NCBI RefSeq assembly: GCF_900538805.1
Contig: NZ_UPZP01000054.1
Coordinates: 1-14,358, forward strand
Origin: an uncultured Dialister sp.
GTDB lineage: Bacteria; Bacillota; Negativicutes; Veillonellales; Dialisteraceae
DNA length: 14,358 bases
Direction of reading: 5' to 3'
The notes below the pieces were generated by a model, which was given only the letters and a program-made list of their open reading frames with translations, had not been told where the DNA came from and did no database searches. Positions 1 to 6,761 of the stretch are shown here, in pieces; position 1 is the stretch's first letter; every line of letters starts with the position of its first letter. A program made the position numbers and the translations under genes.

Positions 1-44
1 CCCTTAGCCTGCCCATAAGAGGGCTTTCCTTTTGGCTGGCCGAC
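1..44 (-). repeat. Truncated copy of three-stem structured repeat (family 1)
   Basis: Read on the minus strand, this starts with a GTCGGCCAGC arm at about 44, followed by CAAAAGGAAA, GCCCTCTTATGGGCAGGC and TAAGGG. It then runs off the left edge of the window. It matches the 5' half of the elements at 5391-5472, 13415-13497 and 13834-13916, including the loop core TTATGGGCAGGCTAAGGG. The closing arm of stem 1 and the third hairpin would lie left of position 1. No gene is associated. Confidence 0.7.
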
Positions 45-109
45 CGGCCATTCTTCACTTCGTTCAGAATGACGGGTCCGGCGGGGAGGCAAGCACGTAA
101 CGCTGATTT

Positions 110-275
110 TATAATCATAGCCGCCAAAGGCGGCTATCCACAACCCTCGGGCCGAAGGCCCGTCAAACCTAAGAACCTTAAGAACCCTCGGGGCGAAGCC
201 CCGTCCACCTTTCCCGCTGAATCCTTTGAACCCTCTGAACCCGGGCCGCAGAGCGGCCCCTTCACGGGGGAGCCA
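110..275. repeat. Cluster of short intergenic hairpins and 9-bp repeats
   Basis: This gene-free stretch contains perfect short palindromes with 3-nt loops: GCCGCC-AAA-GGCGGC (120-134), CGGGCC-GAA-GGCCCG (148-162), CGGGGC-GAA-GCCCCG (189-203) and GGGCCGC-AGA-GCGGCCC (243-259). Between them are AAGAACC repeats and two copies of the 9-mer CCTYTGAAC (223-240). The same module types recur in nearly every intergenic space of the window. Open frames across it are low-complexity shadows of the repeats. Confidence 0.75.
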
Positions 276-302
276 TCCTGTGATACAATGAAGCCCACAG
301 AC

Positions 303-368
303 GGTGATGGAGTTCGCCGGGCGATTTCCTGCTTTCGCCGAATGCTCTTACGAGATGATGACTCCTGC
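303..368 (+). promoter_or_regulatory. Fluoride riboswitch (crcB motif)
   Basis: The aptamer hallmarks are visible in order. The 5' segment GGTGATGGAGTTCGCC (303-318) forms the P1 hairpin. A second hairpin pairs GGCGA (320-324) with TCGCC (335-339). The 3' conserved string GATGATGACTCCT ends near 366. The element lies directly upstream of a crcB-type fluoride channel gene, the usual context for this riboswitch class. Fluoride binding is expected to stop the adjacent terminator hairpin from forming and turn the gene on. I could not run a covariance search, but the conserved strings are distinctive. Confidence 0.92.
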
Positions 369-393
369 TCTTTTTCAGAGCAGGAGGTTTTTT
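362..393 (+). terminator. Riboswitch-controlled intrinsic terminator
   Basis: CTCCTGCTC (362-370) pairs perfectly with GAGCAGGAG (378-386) across a 7-nt loop and is followed by six T (388-393). The left arm takes in the ACTCCT end of the fluoride aptamer, so aptamer folding and terminator folding are mutually exclusive. The right arm contains AGGAGG (382-387), which is also a candidate Shine-Dalgarno sequence for the ATG at 394. Confidence 0.88.
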
Positions 394-792
394 ATGGAGG
401 TTATGATGAATCAAAGCATTTTTCCACTGCTGGTGGCGGCAGGCGGGGCGCTGGGGGCGCTTTGCCGGTATTTCACTACCCTGGTGATGGCGGGGGCTCT
501 GGGTACGGCATTTCCCTTCGGCACCCTGGCGGTGAATGGGGCGGGGTCTTTTCTTATCGGGATTTTGAGCATCCTTTTTTCCCGGGCCTATCCCATGCCC
601 GGGGCGGCGGCGTTTCTTATCACCGGATTTCTGGGCGGCCTCACCACCTTTTCTTCCTTCATGAATGAAACCCTGCAGCTCTTTGCAGCGGGACGGTGGC
701 CGGAGGGGCTGGGATATATTTTTCTGCAGCTTTTTCTGGGGCTTCTTTTTGTGGCGCTGGGCTGTTTCCTGGCGGAGAAGCTGTTCTGCTGA
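394..792 (+). CDS. crcB: Fluoride ion channel/exporter CrcB (Fluc)
   Basis: This small integral membrane protein belongs to the Fluc/CrcB family. Those proteins work as antiparallel dimers that let toxic fluoride leave the cytoplasm. Family motifs are present in order: GGALGALCRY near the N-terminus, FPFGTLAVNGAGSFLIG in the middle and GFLGGLTTFSSFMNE. Four hydrophobic segments can be seen. Length is 132 aa from ATG 394 or 128 aa from ATG 406, both normal. ATG 394 has AGGAGG 6 nt upstream, inside the terminator stem. ATG 406 has GGAGG (396-400) at 5 nt spacing. An ATG at 403 is too close to that site. The family's N-terminus slightly favours 406 and Shine-Dalgarno strength favours 394. The upstream fluoride riboswitch independently supports the function. 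Confidence 0.95.
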   Translation: MEVMMNQSIFPLLVAAGGALGALCRYFTTLVMAGALGTAFPFGTLAVNGAGSFLIGILSILFSRAYPMPGAAAFLITGFLGGLTTFSSFMNETLQLFAAGRWPEGLGYIFLQLFLGLLFVALGCFLAEKLFC

Positions 793-859
793 TGGTGTAT
801 AATGGGGAGGAGAGAGTGCTGTAAATGTTATATTTGTAGTACGAAACGGAGGCGGCACT

Positions 860-1380
860 ATGGTACCAACTCACAGAGAAGTGCTTCGATATGCACGAAA
901 CAGCGATTTCGACGAAAGGGATTTAGGGAAGCGCTGATTAAATCGTTGTCTGCTTTTATTCTAGAATTTTTATGCAATGCGAGGAATGGGAAAGGGAATA
1001 GCGAGCTATTTAAGGAGTCCCATGACGAAGCAGTGCATAAAAATTCTTATAAAAGCAGACTCTATGAATTAATCAGTGCTTCCCTAGCGTCCTGGATGGC
1101 ACACTGCCGGAAGTTCTGCGAAGCGCATGGACTGTCTTTTGGGGAAGATTTGTACAGGGCGGTGGCAGAGTTCCAGGACGGCGGCGAATGGCCGGAGGGG
1201 GAGCTTTCCGTCCAGGTGGCGGTGGACAGTCTGGTAGAGCTTTTGAAGGAACGGATTGACCAGATTATTGCCTTCAGCCGGAAGGAGGACTGGCGGAAGC
1301 GGAAGGAAATAGCGGATATTGGGTTTTCCTATTTCCTCCTCATGAAAATACACCACTGGCAGATTTCACACAGAAAATGA
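860..1380 (+). pseudogene. Small unknown gene split by a MITE insertion
   Basis: The 5' fragment starts at ATG 860 with GGAGG (848-852) 7 nt upstream. It encodes MVPTHREVLRYARNSDFDER and then enters a 159-bp hairpin element at 926, where TGA (935-937) ends the frame. The 3' fragment resumes at 1087 with SWMAHCRKFCEAHG and runs to TGA 1378-1380. Removing the element and one TA copy joins the two parts in frame and gives an uninterrupted 119-aa protein. It is rich in charged helical segments with no membrane or signal sequence. I do not recognise the family. As it stands, an open frame continues through the element (802-1380), so a hybrid 3' product cannot be excluded, but the natural start is cut off. 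Confidence 0.8.
926..1084. mobile_element. MITE-like hairpin element, copy 1 (family 2)
   Basis: Terminal inverted repeats GGGAAGCGCTGATTAA and TTAATCAGTGCTTCCC differ at one position and are flanked by TA on both sides (924-925, 1085-1086), as in a TA target duplication. The interior folds on itself: TCTGCTTTTAT and GAATTTTTATGC of the left half match the right half. A centre of AATAGC-GA-GCTATT spans 997-1010, and a middle stem pairs ATGGGA (986-991) with TCCCAT (1018-1023). There is no transposase, so movement would need one supplied in trans. TA duplications are typical of the IS630/Tc1 group, but the family assignment is inference. It splits the gene at 860-1380. Confidence 0.88.
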
Positions 1381-1425
1381 TAGAAAGCAGCTCTGGAGAA
1401 GGGATGCTTTTTATTTCATCCATAA

Positions 1426-1434
1426 TGATATAAT
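1426..1434 (+). promoter_or_regulatory. Extended -10 promoter for the crotonase-esterase pair
   Basis: TGATATAAT carries a perfect TATAAT box (1429-1434) preceded by TG with one spacer base, the extended -10 form that tolerates a weak -35. No good -35 is seen at 16-18 nt upstream. It lies 35 nt before ATG 1470, leaving a short leader with the Shine-Dalgarno site. Confidence 0.55.
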
Positions 1435-1469
1435 AAGGGCAGGTATATTTGTTTTTAAAGGAGGCAGTC

Positions 1470-2267
1470 ATGGCTTATCAGAGAATTCATACGTCCCTGG
1501 CAAAGGGCATCGAAACCATTACTTTGGATTATGCGCCCACGCTGAATGCGCTGGACATGGAAATGGCCGGCGAGCTGGCGGATGCGCTGGAAAAGGCGGA
1601 AGGAAATCCGGAGGTGAAGGTGCTGGTACTCACCGGCGCCGGCCGCGCTTTTTCCGCCGGCGGCGACATCCGGTATATGAAGGCCCACTGCCATGAGCCC
1701 GATTTCTCAAAGAAATCCATGGCGCCTCTGGCGGGGAAACTGTCGGAAATCGTGCTGTACATGAAGAAAATGTCCAAAATCATTATCTGCGCTGTGGCAG
1801 GTGCAGCGGCAGGGGGCGCGGCAAACCTGGCCTTTGCCTGCGATTTCATCTTCGCCGCGGACAATGCGAAATTTCTGCAGGCCTTCGTAGGCATCGGTCT
1901 CTGCCCGGACACCGGCGGCGTCTATTTCCTGCCCCGCATGGCAGGCACCCACCGAGCCTTCGACATGTTTGTCACCGGCCGTCCGGTGAAGGCGGAGGAA
2001 GCGCTGGCAATGGGACTGGTGAAGGAAATCACCACGAAGGAAGAGCTCATGCCCACCGTCATGGCCTTTGCGGAAAAGCTCACTGAAGGGCCTCTTCTGG
2101 CCTATGGCAATATGAAGAAACTCATGTTCGAAAGCATGTACAAAGGCTTTGAAGACTATATGAAAGCCGAAGCGGTGTATCTGGCACAGTGTTCCGGAAG
2201 CGAGGACTTCAGGGAGGGCATCACCGCCTTTCTGGAAAAGAGAAAACCGGAATTCAAGGGGAAATGA
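1470..2267 (+). CDS. Crotonase-family enoyl-CoA hydratase/isomerase-like protein
   Basis: This 265-aa cytosolic protein has the crotonase fold, whose members act on acyl-CoA thioesters. ATG 1470 is preceded by AAAGGAGG at good spacing. The first oxyanion-hole segment is GRAFSAGGDIRYMK (about residues 59-71). The second is GAAAGGAANLAFACDFIFAA (111-130), followed by LQAFVGIGLCPDTGG (136-150). The two glutamates of classical enoyl-CoA hydratase are replaced by Asn119 and Phe139, while Asp147 in CPDTGG sits where PaaG-like isomerases carry a catalytic Asp. An isomerase or related activity is therefore more likely than hydration. It is coupled to the esterase gene downstream: its stop overlaps a possible ATG (ATGA). 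A short-chain or aromatic acyl-CoA substrate is possible; nothing here identifies it. Confidence 0.88.
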   Translation: MAYQRIHTSLAKGIETITLDYAPTLNALDMEMAGELADALEKAEGNPEVKVLVLTGAGRAFSAGGDIRYMKAHCHEPDFSKKSMAPLAGKLSEIVLYMKKMSKIIICAVAGAAAGGAANLAFACDFIFAADNAKFLQAFVGIGLCPDTGGVYFLPRMAGTHRAFDMFVTGRPVKAEEALAMGLVKEITTKEELMPTVMAFAEKLTEGPLLAYGNMKKLMFESMYKGFEDYMKAEAVYLAQCSGSEDFREGITAFLEKRKPEFKGK

Positions 2268-2269
2268 CC

Positions 2270-2965
2270 ATGGAAATCATGAACTGGCAGGAAGGCTCCC
2301 TTCATGGCACCATCTACCGGGGAAGCGGCGGGGGCAGGGTGGTGTATATCCTGGAACCGGTGCCGGTGACGGAAAAAGTGGCCCATCTGGCGGAAGAATT
2401 GTCCCTCACGCTGGTGTCCATGTCCGGTATGGACTGGAACGGAGACCTCTCCCCCTGGAAGGCGCCGAAGGTTTTTAAAAGTGAAGATGACTTTTCCGGC
2501 GGCGCCGAGGGTTTCATGAGAAAACTGGAAGGAACGGTTTTCCCCGGCATTGAAAGAAAGGCAGGCCTCACCGTCTCTCATCGGATGATGGCAGGCATTT
2601 CCATGTCCGGCCTCTTTGCCCTCTACATGGCGTCCCGGTCGGAAGCCCTCTCCGCTGCCGCCTCCATCTCCGGCTCCCTCTGGTTCGACGGCTTCACCGA
2701 TTTCATCCGGGAAAAGGGCATAAATCCCGCGGTGAAGCGGGTGTACCTCTCCCTGGGAGATCGGGAAAAGAAAACCGGCAATCCCCGCATGGCCAAAGTG
2801 GAAGATGCCACCCTGGAAATCGAAAAAATCCTGCAGCAAAGGGGCGTGGAGACCGTATTCCAGATGAACCGGGGCAATCACTTCGTTTACGGCGCCGAAA
2901 GACTGGAAGAAGCCCTCCGGTACCTGGCGGAAGGAAAACTGTGGAAAGGGCCGCACAGTTTGTGA
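2270..2965 (+). CDS. Alpha/beta-hydrolase, putative esterase (PF00756-like)
   Basis: This 231-aa protein has the look of small alpha/beta hydrolases related to esterase D and ferric-siderophore esterases. The nucleophile elbow is GISMSGLFALY (residues 109-119, Ser111). SISGSLWFDGF follows (from about 132), as in that family. SLGDREKKTGNP (about 161-172) carries a likely acidic member of the triad, and NRGNHF (about 200-205) a likely catalytic His204. There is no signal peptide, so it is probably cytosolic. ATG 2270 has AAGGGG 8 nt upstream. An in-frame ATG at 2264 would overlap the previous stop as ATGA, with a poorer 2-nt spacing. The coupling to the crotonase gene suggests a shared acyl or ester metabolism; the substrate is unknown. 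Confidence 0.82.
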   Translation: MEIMNWQEGSLHGTIYRGSGGGRVVYILEPVPVTEKVAHLAEELSLTLVSMSGMDWNGDLSPWKAPKVFKSEDDFSGGAEGFMRKLEGTVFPGIERKAGLTVSHRMMAGISMSGLFALYMASRSEALSAAASISGSLWFDGFTDFIREKGINPAVKRVYLSLGDREKKTGNPRMAKVEDATLEIEKILQQRGVETVFQMNRGNHFVYGAERLEEALRYLAEGKLWKGPHSL

Positions 2966-3376
2966 GATGGTGGACTGGTGAGCTAGTGGGCTGGTGGACT
3001 AGTGGGATAGTGAGCTGGTGGACTAGTGGAGACGGCTGACCGTTATCCGCTGTCCTCGGGGCGGCTCCGGTTCGGCCCGGGAAGGGCTTCGCCTTCCGGG
3101 CTGGTTCAAAGAGGAGTATATATGCTGCCTTCGGCAGAGGCTTGTGCATTTCCATCGCGCCGCAGGCGCGGTTGTAAAGGTTTTCCATTCCGCGGAGCGG
3201 AATTATAAAACTCATCGCCGCAGGCGATACCTTCCCCTCTGAACCTTCTGAACCCTCTGAACCCTTTGAACCCTCACGCCCGTAGGGCGTGTCCAAAGGC
3301 GATACCACCCCCTCTGAACCCTTTGAACCTTATGAACCCTTTGAACCCGGGGCCACCGCAGGCGGCCCCCACAATA
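2966..3376. repeat. Composite intergenic repeat block
   Basis: There is no gene in this 425-bp gap. At 2967-3028 a GGTGGACTAGTG-like unit repeats imperfectly. A GGCTCCGGTTC...GGCTGGTTCAAAG module near 3062-3115 also occurs near 7289-7340. Hairpins such as GCGCC-GCAG-GCGC and TTCCGC-GGA-GCGGAA follow. Two arrays of the 9-mer CCTYTGAAC have four units each (3236-3271 and 3311-3346), separated by hairpins at about 3278-3291. The second array runs almost to the transporter's Shine-Dalgarno site and is open in frame with it, creating a false N-terminal extension. Confidence 0.75.
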
Positions 3377-3390
3377 GAAAGGAGGAAATC

Positions 3391-4578
3391 ATGAAGAACT
3401 GGAAATCCATTGTCTATCTCACCTGCCTTATCCAGGTAGGTGCCGGTATTTCCATGGTAGGCGTCATGTCTTTCCTCCCTCTTTTTCTTTCAGAAATCGG
3501 GCTCACGGACCCCGGGGAGGCGGCGTTCTGGGCGGGGCTTATTGTAGGGGTGACACCCTTCATGATTGCCTTTTCCGCTCCCTTCTGGTCCATCCAGGCG
3601 GACCGGCGGGGACCGAAGACGGTGATGTCCGTGGTGCTTCTCACGGTCACCGCCTCCTCCCTGCTCCAGGGCTTTGCCACTTCCCCCTGGCAGCTCCTTT
3701 TCCTCCGCATGGCCCAGGGACTGGTGGGCGGGTTTGTGCCCATCGGCCTTTCCATCGTGGTTTCCGTGACGCCGGAGCAGAAGACTTCCTGGTCCATGGG
3801 CTATTTCCAGGCGGCCATGGTGATGGGCATCATGTTTGGCCCCCTCCTGGGCGGAACCATTGCCGACACCTTCGGCTACCGCATGCCCTTTTTCTTCTTT
3901 GCGTTCCTGGCGTTCTGCTGCTTCCTCTCTGTGCGAATGTTTCTTCCCGCCATCCATCGGAAGGGGGCGGAGAAGGAAAGAGAATCCACCTTCAGCCAGA
4001 TTCTCTATTTCCTGAAAATTCCCCGGGTGCGGCTCATGACCTTCATGCAGTTCCTCTGCAATTTCGGTATCACCGGCATCGGTCCCATCCTGCCTCTTTA
4101 TATTAAACAGATGATGGGAACGGACAGCGAACTGGTGGCCACCATCGTAGGCTTCATCATCTTCATCTCCGGCGGCTGCAGCGCCGCCATGTCCCTCAAC
4201 GTGGGGCGGATTACGGAATCCATCAGGCCCCACCGGATTCTGGTGGGCGCCACCTTCTTTGTGGGATTCACCTTCATCATGCAGTACATGATGAGCTCCG
4301 TCACCGGCCTTGGCACCTGGCGGGGCATTACGGGACTGGGCATGGGACTCATCGCTCCCTGCACAAACACCATCATCGCCAAATCCGTGCCTCCTGAAAA
4401 ACGGTCCATCGTCTTCGGCGTGGTGTCCAGCGTATTCCTCATGGGCAACGTGGCAGGCCCCGTATGCTCCGGCGCCCTGGCCCGCTGGCTGGGCTACCCC
4501 TCCGTCTTCTGGTCCACCGCCTTCGCCTTCCTCCTGGCAGGAGCCCTCATTGCCTGGAACTTCAGGAAGGAATGGTGA
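3391..4578 (+). CDS. MFS transporter, DHA1 (MdtG-like) type
   Basis: This 395-aa inner-membrane protein has about 12 hydrophobic segments and belongs to the major facilitator superfamily. Members of this branch are mostly proton-coupled drug or metabolite exporters. Motif A of the family is seen in the first cytoplasmic loop as WSIQADRRGPKTVM (about residues 67-80). A GP-rich helix, MGIMFGPLLGGTIAD, corresponds to the antiporter motif C region and supports export. A basic central loop (HRKGAEKERE) splits the halves. ATG 3391 is chosen because AAAGGAGG precedes it at ideal spacing; upstream in-frame codons derive from 9-mer repeats. No regulator is adjacent and no terminator is obvious after the stop. 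The substrate cannot be told from the sequence. Confidence 0.9.
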   Translation: MKNWKSIVYLTCLIQVGAGISMVGVMSFLPLFLSEIGLTDPGEAAFWAGLIVGVTPFMIAFSAPFWSIQADRRGPKTVMSVVLLTVTASSLLQGFATSPWQLLFLRMAQGLVGGFVPIGLSIVVSVTPEQKTSWSMGYFQAAMVMGIMFGPLLGGTIADTFGYRMPFFFFAFLAFCCFLSVRMFLPAIHRKGAEKERESTFSQILYFLKIPRVRLMTFMQFLCNFGITGIGPILPLYIKQMMGTDSELVATIVGFIIFISGGCSAAMSLNVGRITESIRPHRILVGATFFVGFTFIMQYMMSSVTGLGTWRGITGLGMGLIAPCTNTIIAKSVPPEKRSIVFGVVSSVFLMGNVAGPVCSGALARWLGYPSVFWSTAFAFLLAGALIAWNFRKEW

Positions 4579-4589
4579 GTGGGATAAAT

Positions 4590-4700
4590 GGTATGGTAGA
4601 AGATAGATGTTAGACGATAGAAGATAGATGATAGATGGTAGACATCAGACGCTTTCTGCTGTCCGCTATCGGCTTTCGGCTTACCGCTGGCCGACGGCTC
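4590..4700. repeat. GATAGA-type tandem repeat plus CCGCTATCGGCTT module
   Basis: AGATAGATG, AGACGATAG and similar 7-9 bp units repeat imperfectly from about 4598 to 4645. They are followed by TGTCCGCTATCGGCTTTCGG and CTTACCGCTGGCCGAC. The same pair of modules recurs in opposite orientation at about 8088-8165, where it forms the end of another transporter gene. No coding content is seen. Confidence 0.65.
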
Positions 4701-4756
4701 CTTCCCGCCTCCCCCTCGTCATCCTGAGCGACAGCCTTTGCCACCCCGCTAAAGCG

Positions 4757-5375
4757 GGGCACTATGGGTGCTGGGCAATGTGCCATATGTCTCTACTGGT
4801 AAGCGTAGAGAGGCCTATTCTGCCCCCTGAATAGGGGGAAGTCCGCCGTAGGCGGATAGGGGGGTGGCCGCCTTTAGGCGGCCAATCACCGTCAATGCGA
4901 TTTCTGCTGATGAATCTTTAAGTGTCATGTTGAACTCCGCTGGTTTTATGACTCGTACCTTTGTATTCATCGGCAAAAATATCATTTTTGTGATTAGCTG
5001 CCTGCGGCAGCCCCCCTTTGGTGGCTGGCGCCACCACCTTTCCCCCAGCTTCGCTGGGGGCACTATGGATGCTCAGCAATGGCGTCAATTTGAGTTTATG
5101 GCAGCAGCGGATAGAAAACCATACAACCGGGCTTCGCCCGGAGGAAAACAAGCCAACTGCCCTGACGGGCGATGGAAATACACCCCTATCCCCGCCTGCG
5201 GCGGTACTTCCCCCGGAGGGGGAAGTTTTAGCGGCGCTATGCTTTTAGATGCTTATGAGTCCAAACGCTGAACGGAGAGTAAACCTCCCCCTCCGGGGGA
5301 GGTGCCGTAGGCAGAAGGGGTGCATTTCCACGCGCCGCAGGCGCGGTTGTATGGTTTTCGCTGCCAGAGGCAGCG
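4757..5375 (+). repeat. Long modular intergenic repeat (CACTATGGGTGCTGGG family)
   Basis: No gene was found in this stretch. A core of about 80 bp (5061-5140) starts CACTATGGATGCTCAGCAAT, includes AATTTGAGTTTATGGCAGCA and ends GAAAACCATACAACCGGGC. It matches 7408-7487 in the same orientation, and 7750-7828 and 9773-9851 inverted. A partial core occurs at 4760-4780. Each core is preceded by a different short hairpin: CCCCGCTAAAGCGGGG at the partial copy, CCCCCAGC-TTC-GCTGGGGG here. Flanking sequence (GGTGGCTGGCGCCACCAC before, GGTGCATTTCCACG and GGTTGTATGGTTTTC after) is also shared. Translations of these repeats are spurious. Confidence 0.8.
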
Positions 5376-5390
5376 TTGCCGCCGGAAACG

Positions 5391-5472
5391 GTCAGCCGAC
5401 AAAAGGAAGGCCCTTTTATGGGCAGGCTAAGGGCCAACTTCGGCTGACTTGGAGGTCCTATGCAGGACCTCC
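5391..5472 (+). ncRNA. Three-stem structured repeat, copy A (family 1)
   Basis: Stem 1 pairs GTCAGCCGA (5391-5399) with TCGGCTGAC (5440-5448). Inside it, stem 2 pairs GGCCC (5409-5413) with GGGCC (5431-5435) around a loop containing TTATGGGCAGGCTAA. After TT, stem 3 is a perfect hairpin GGAGGTCCT-ATGC-AGGACCTCC (5451-5472). Copies B and C keep the loops but change the stems by paired substitutions. I know no named RNA family with this pattern. Whether it is transcribed is unknown, and it may act as DNA. Confidence 0.6.
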
Positions 5473-5484
5473 ACAGCATATATA

Positions 5485-5580
5485 CTCATCGCCCGAAGGG
5501 CGATACCACAACCCTCAGCGGCGAAGCCGCTGTCAAACCTAAGAACCTTAAGAACCTTCGGGGCGAAGCCCCGTCAACCC
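5485..5580. repeat. Hairpin and AAGAACC repeat cluster
   Basis: Short palindromes (CGCCC-GAA-GGGCG near 5490, AGCGGC-GAA-GCCGCT near 5518, CGGGGC-GAA-GCCCCG near 5559) alternate with an AAACCTAAGAACCTTAAGAA tract nearly identical to the one at about 166-185. There is no gene here. Confidence 0.7.
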
Positions 5581-5589
5581 TCCCACAAC

Positions 5590-5628
5590 AAAAGGGGGCA
5601 GCACTGTCAAGAGTACTGCCCCCTTTTT
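5590..5628 (-). terminator. Bidirectional terminator after the lactate oxidase gene
   Basis: AAAAGGGGGCAG (5590-5601) pairs with CTGCCCCCTTTT (5616-5627), and the inner ACT/AGT extends the stem. There are T runs on both strands. It lies 10 bp past the stop codon of the minus-strand gene that ends at 5638. Confidence 0.88.
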
Positions 5629-5637
5629 ATTGTATGC

Positions 5638-6723
5638 TCAAATCAGTTTTGTCTGTTTCACTTCTTCAATGGTCTTGGTACCGGCCAGCTGCATGGTGAT
5701 GGACAGTTCCTTATTGAAGTGGTCGAATACCGATTTCACCCCTTCGGCTCCGCCCAGGTTGAGGCCGTAGATGACGGGGCGGCCGATGGCTACCAGGTCG
5801 GCGCCGCTGGCCAGGGCTTTGAATACGTGATTTCCTCTCCGTACACCGCTGTCGAAGATGACCGGCACCCGGCGGTTCACTGCCGCCGCAATGGAGGGGA
5901 GGACGGCAAAGGAGGCAGGGCCGCCGTCCAGCTGGCGGCCGCCGTGGTTGGAGACCCAGATACCGTCGGCGCCGGCATTGATGGCGATGTCCGCATCTTC
6001 CGGCGACTGGATGCCCTTGACGATGACCGGCAGTCCGGACATGTCCTTCAGTTTCTGCACATCGGCGGGAACGAAGTCCTGCTTGGCGGCGGCGTAGATT
6101 TCAGAAATATTTTTTCCTTTGCCGTCGGCATTTCCGTAGGCGGCCAGGTTCGGCATGGGGAGGGGAAACTGGAATTTAGTGGCAATGTCCTCTTCCCGGT
6201 AGCCGCCCAGGGTGGAGTCCACGGTCATGATGATGGCCTTTACGCCGGCTTTCACGGCTTTGCGGATGAGGAATTCATTGAATCCGTCGTCCTTGCTCAT
6301 GTAAATCTGGAAAAACTGGGGCGCTCCGGGGCAGGCGGCAGCAGCGTCTTCCAGATTTGTGCTGCCGTAGGTGCTCATGGTAAAGAGGGTGCCTGCTTTG
6401 GCGGCGCCGATGGCGGTATCCACTTCGCCCTTCATGTGGGCCAGGCCGTGGGCGGCGGAGGGCGCTTCAATGACCGGCGTTTTCAGAGGAATGCCGAAAA
6501 TGGAGGTGGAAAGATCGGCGTGGGAAATCCCGCGGAGCACCCGGGGGACGATGTGTTTGTCCTCAAAGGAGCGGGTATTTTCCCGCATGGTCCATTCGTC
6601 TTCCGCTCCTTCCCGGATATAGCCGAAGGCGCCGGGGTCCATGCGGGCCTTCACCTTTGCTTCCAGTCCTTTAATATTCAAAATGTCAATGGGATGTTCT
6701 TCATTGCTTGTGTAATATGCCAT
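5638..6723 (-). CDS. L-lactate oxidase-like FMN-dependent alpha-hydroxy-acid oxidase
   Basis: This 361-aa cytosolic TIM-barrel flavoprotein closely resembles L-lactate oxidase of lactic acid bacteria, which turns L-lactate and O2 into pyruvate and H2O2. Known active-site positions are all present: Tyr35 (FGYIREGAEDEWT), Tyr141 (QIYMSKDD), Arg176 (YREED), Lys236 (VIVKGIQ), and His260 and Arg263 in VSNHGGRQL. The FMN phosphate segment is DSGVRRGNH with ASGADLVAIGRP. Length matches the family. The start at 6723 has AAGGG upstream at 6-7 nt. It follows a marR gene by 38 bp on the same strand and ends at a strong terminator, so the two form a likely operon. A dehydrogenase or other 2-hydroxy-acid activity remains possible. 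Confidence 0.9.
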   Translation of the reverse strand: MAYYTSNEEHPIDILNIKGLEAKVKARMDPGAFGYIREGAEDEWTMRENTRSFEDKHIVPRVLRGISHADLSTSIFGIPLKTPVIEAPSAAHGLAHMKGEVDTAIGAAKAGTLFTMSTYGSTNLEDAAAACPGAPQFFQIYMSKDDGFNEFLIRKAVKAGVKAIIMTVDSTLGGYREEDIATKFQFPLPMPNLAAYGNADGKGKNISEIYAAAKQDFVPADVQKLKDMSGLPVIVKGIQSPEDADIAINAGADGIWVSNHGGRQLDGGPASFAVLPSIAAAVNRRVPVIFDSGVRRGNHVFKALASGADLVAIGRPVIYGLNLGGAEGVKSVFDHFNKELSITMQLAGTKTIEEVKQTKLI

Positions 6724-6761
6724 GGTATGCCCTTCTTTTTTATGAAATAGGAAATCGTTCC

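Noticed and set aside
69..668. 199-codon open frame through repeats and crcB
   Set aside because: It is out of frame with crcB, begins in hairpin repeats and resembles no protein; it is a shadow frame.
2156..2956. 266-codon minus-strand frame opposite the esterase
   Set aside because: It is antisense to a gene with clear motifs and its composition reflects the opposite strand's codon bias.
223..3346. Repeats as a CRISPR array
   Set aside because: The units are 9-mers in direct contact or isolated hairpins, with no regular spacers and no cas genes.
5449..6750. 433-codon plus-strand frame opposite lactate oxidase
   Set aside because: It is a long frame caused by GC-rich codon bias; the minus strand encodes a full active site.
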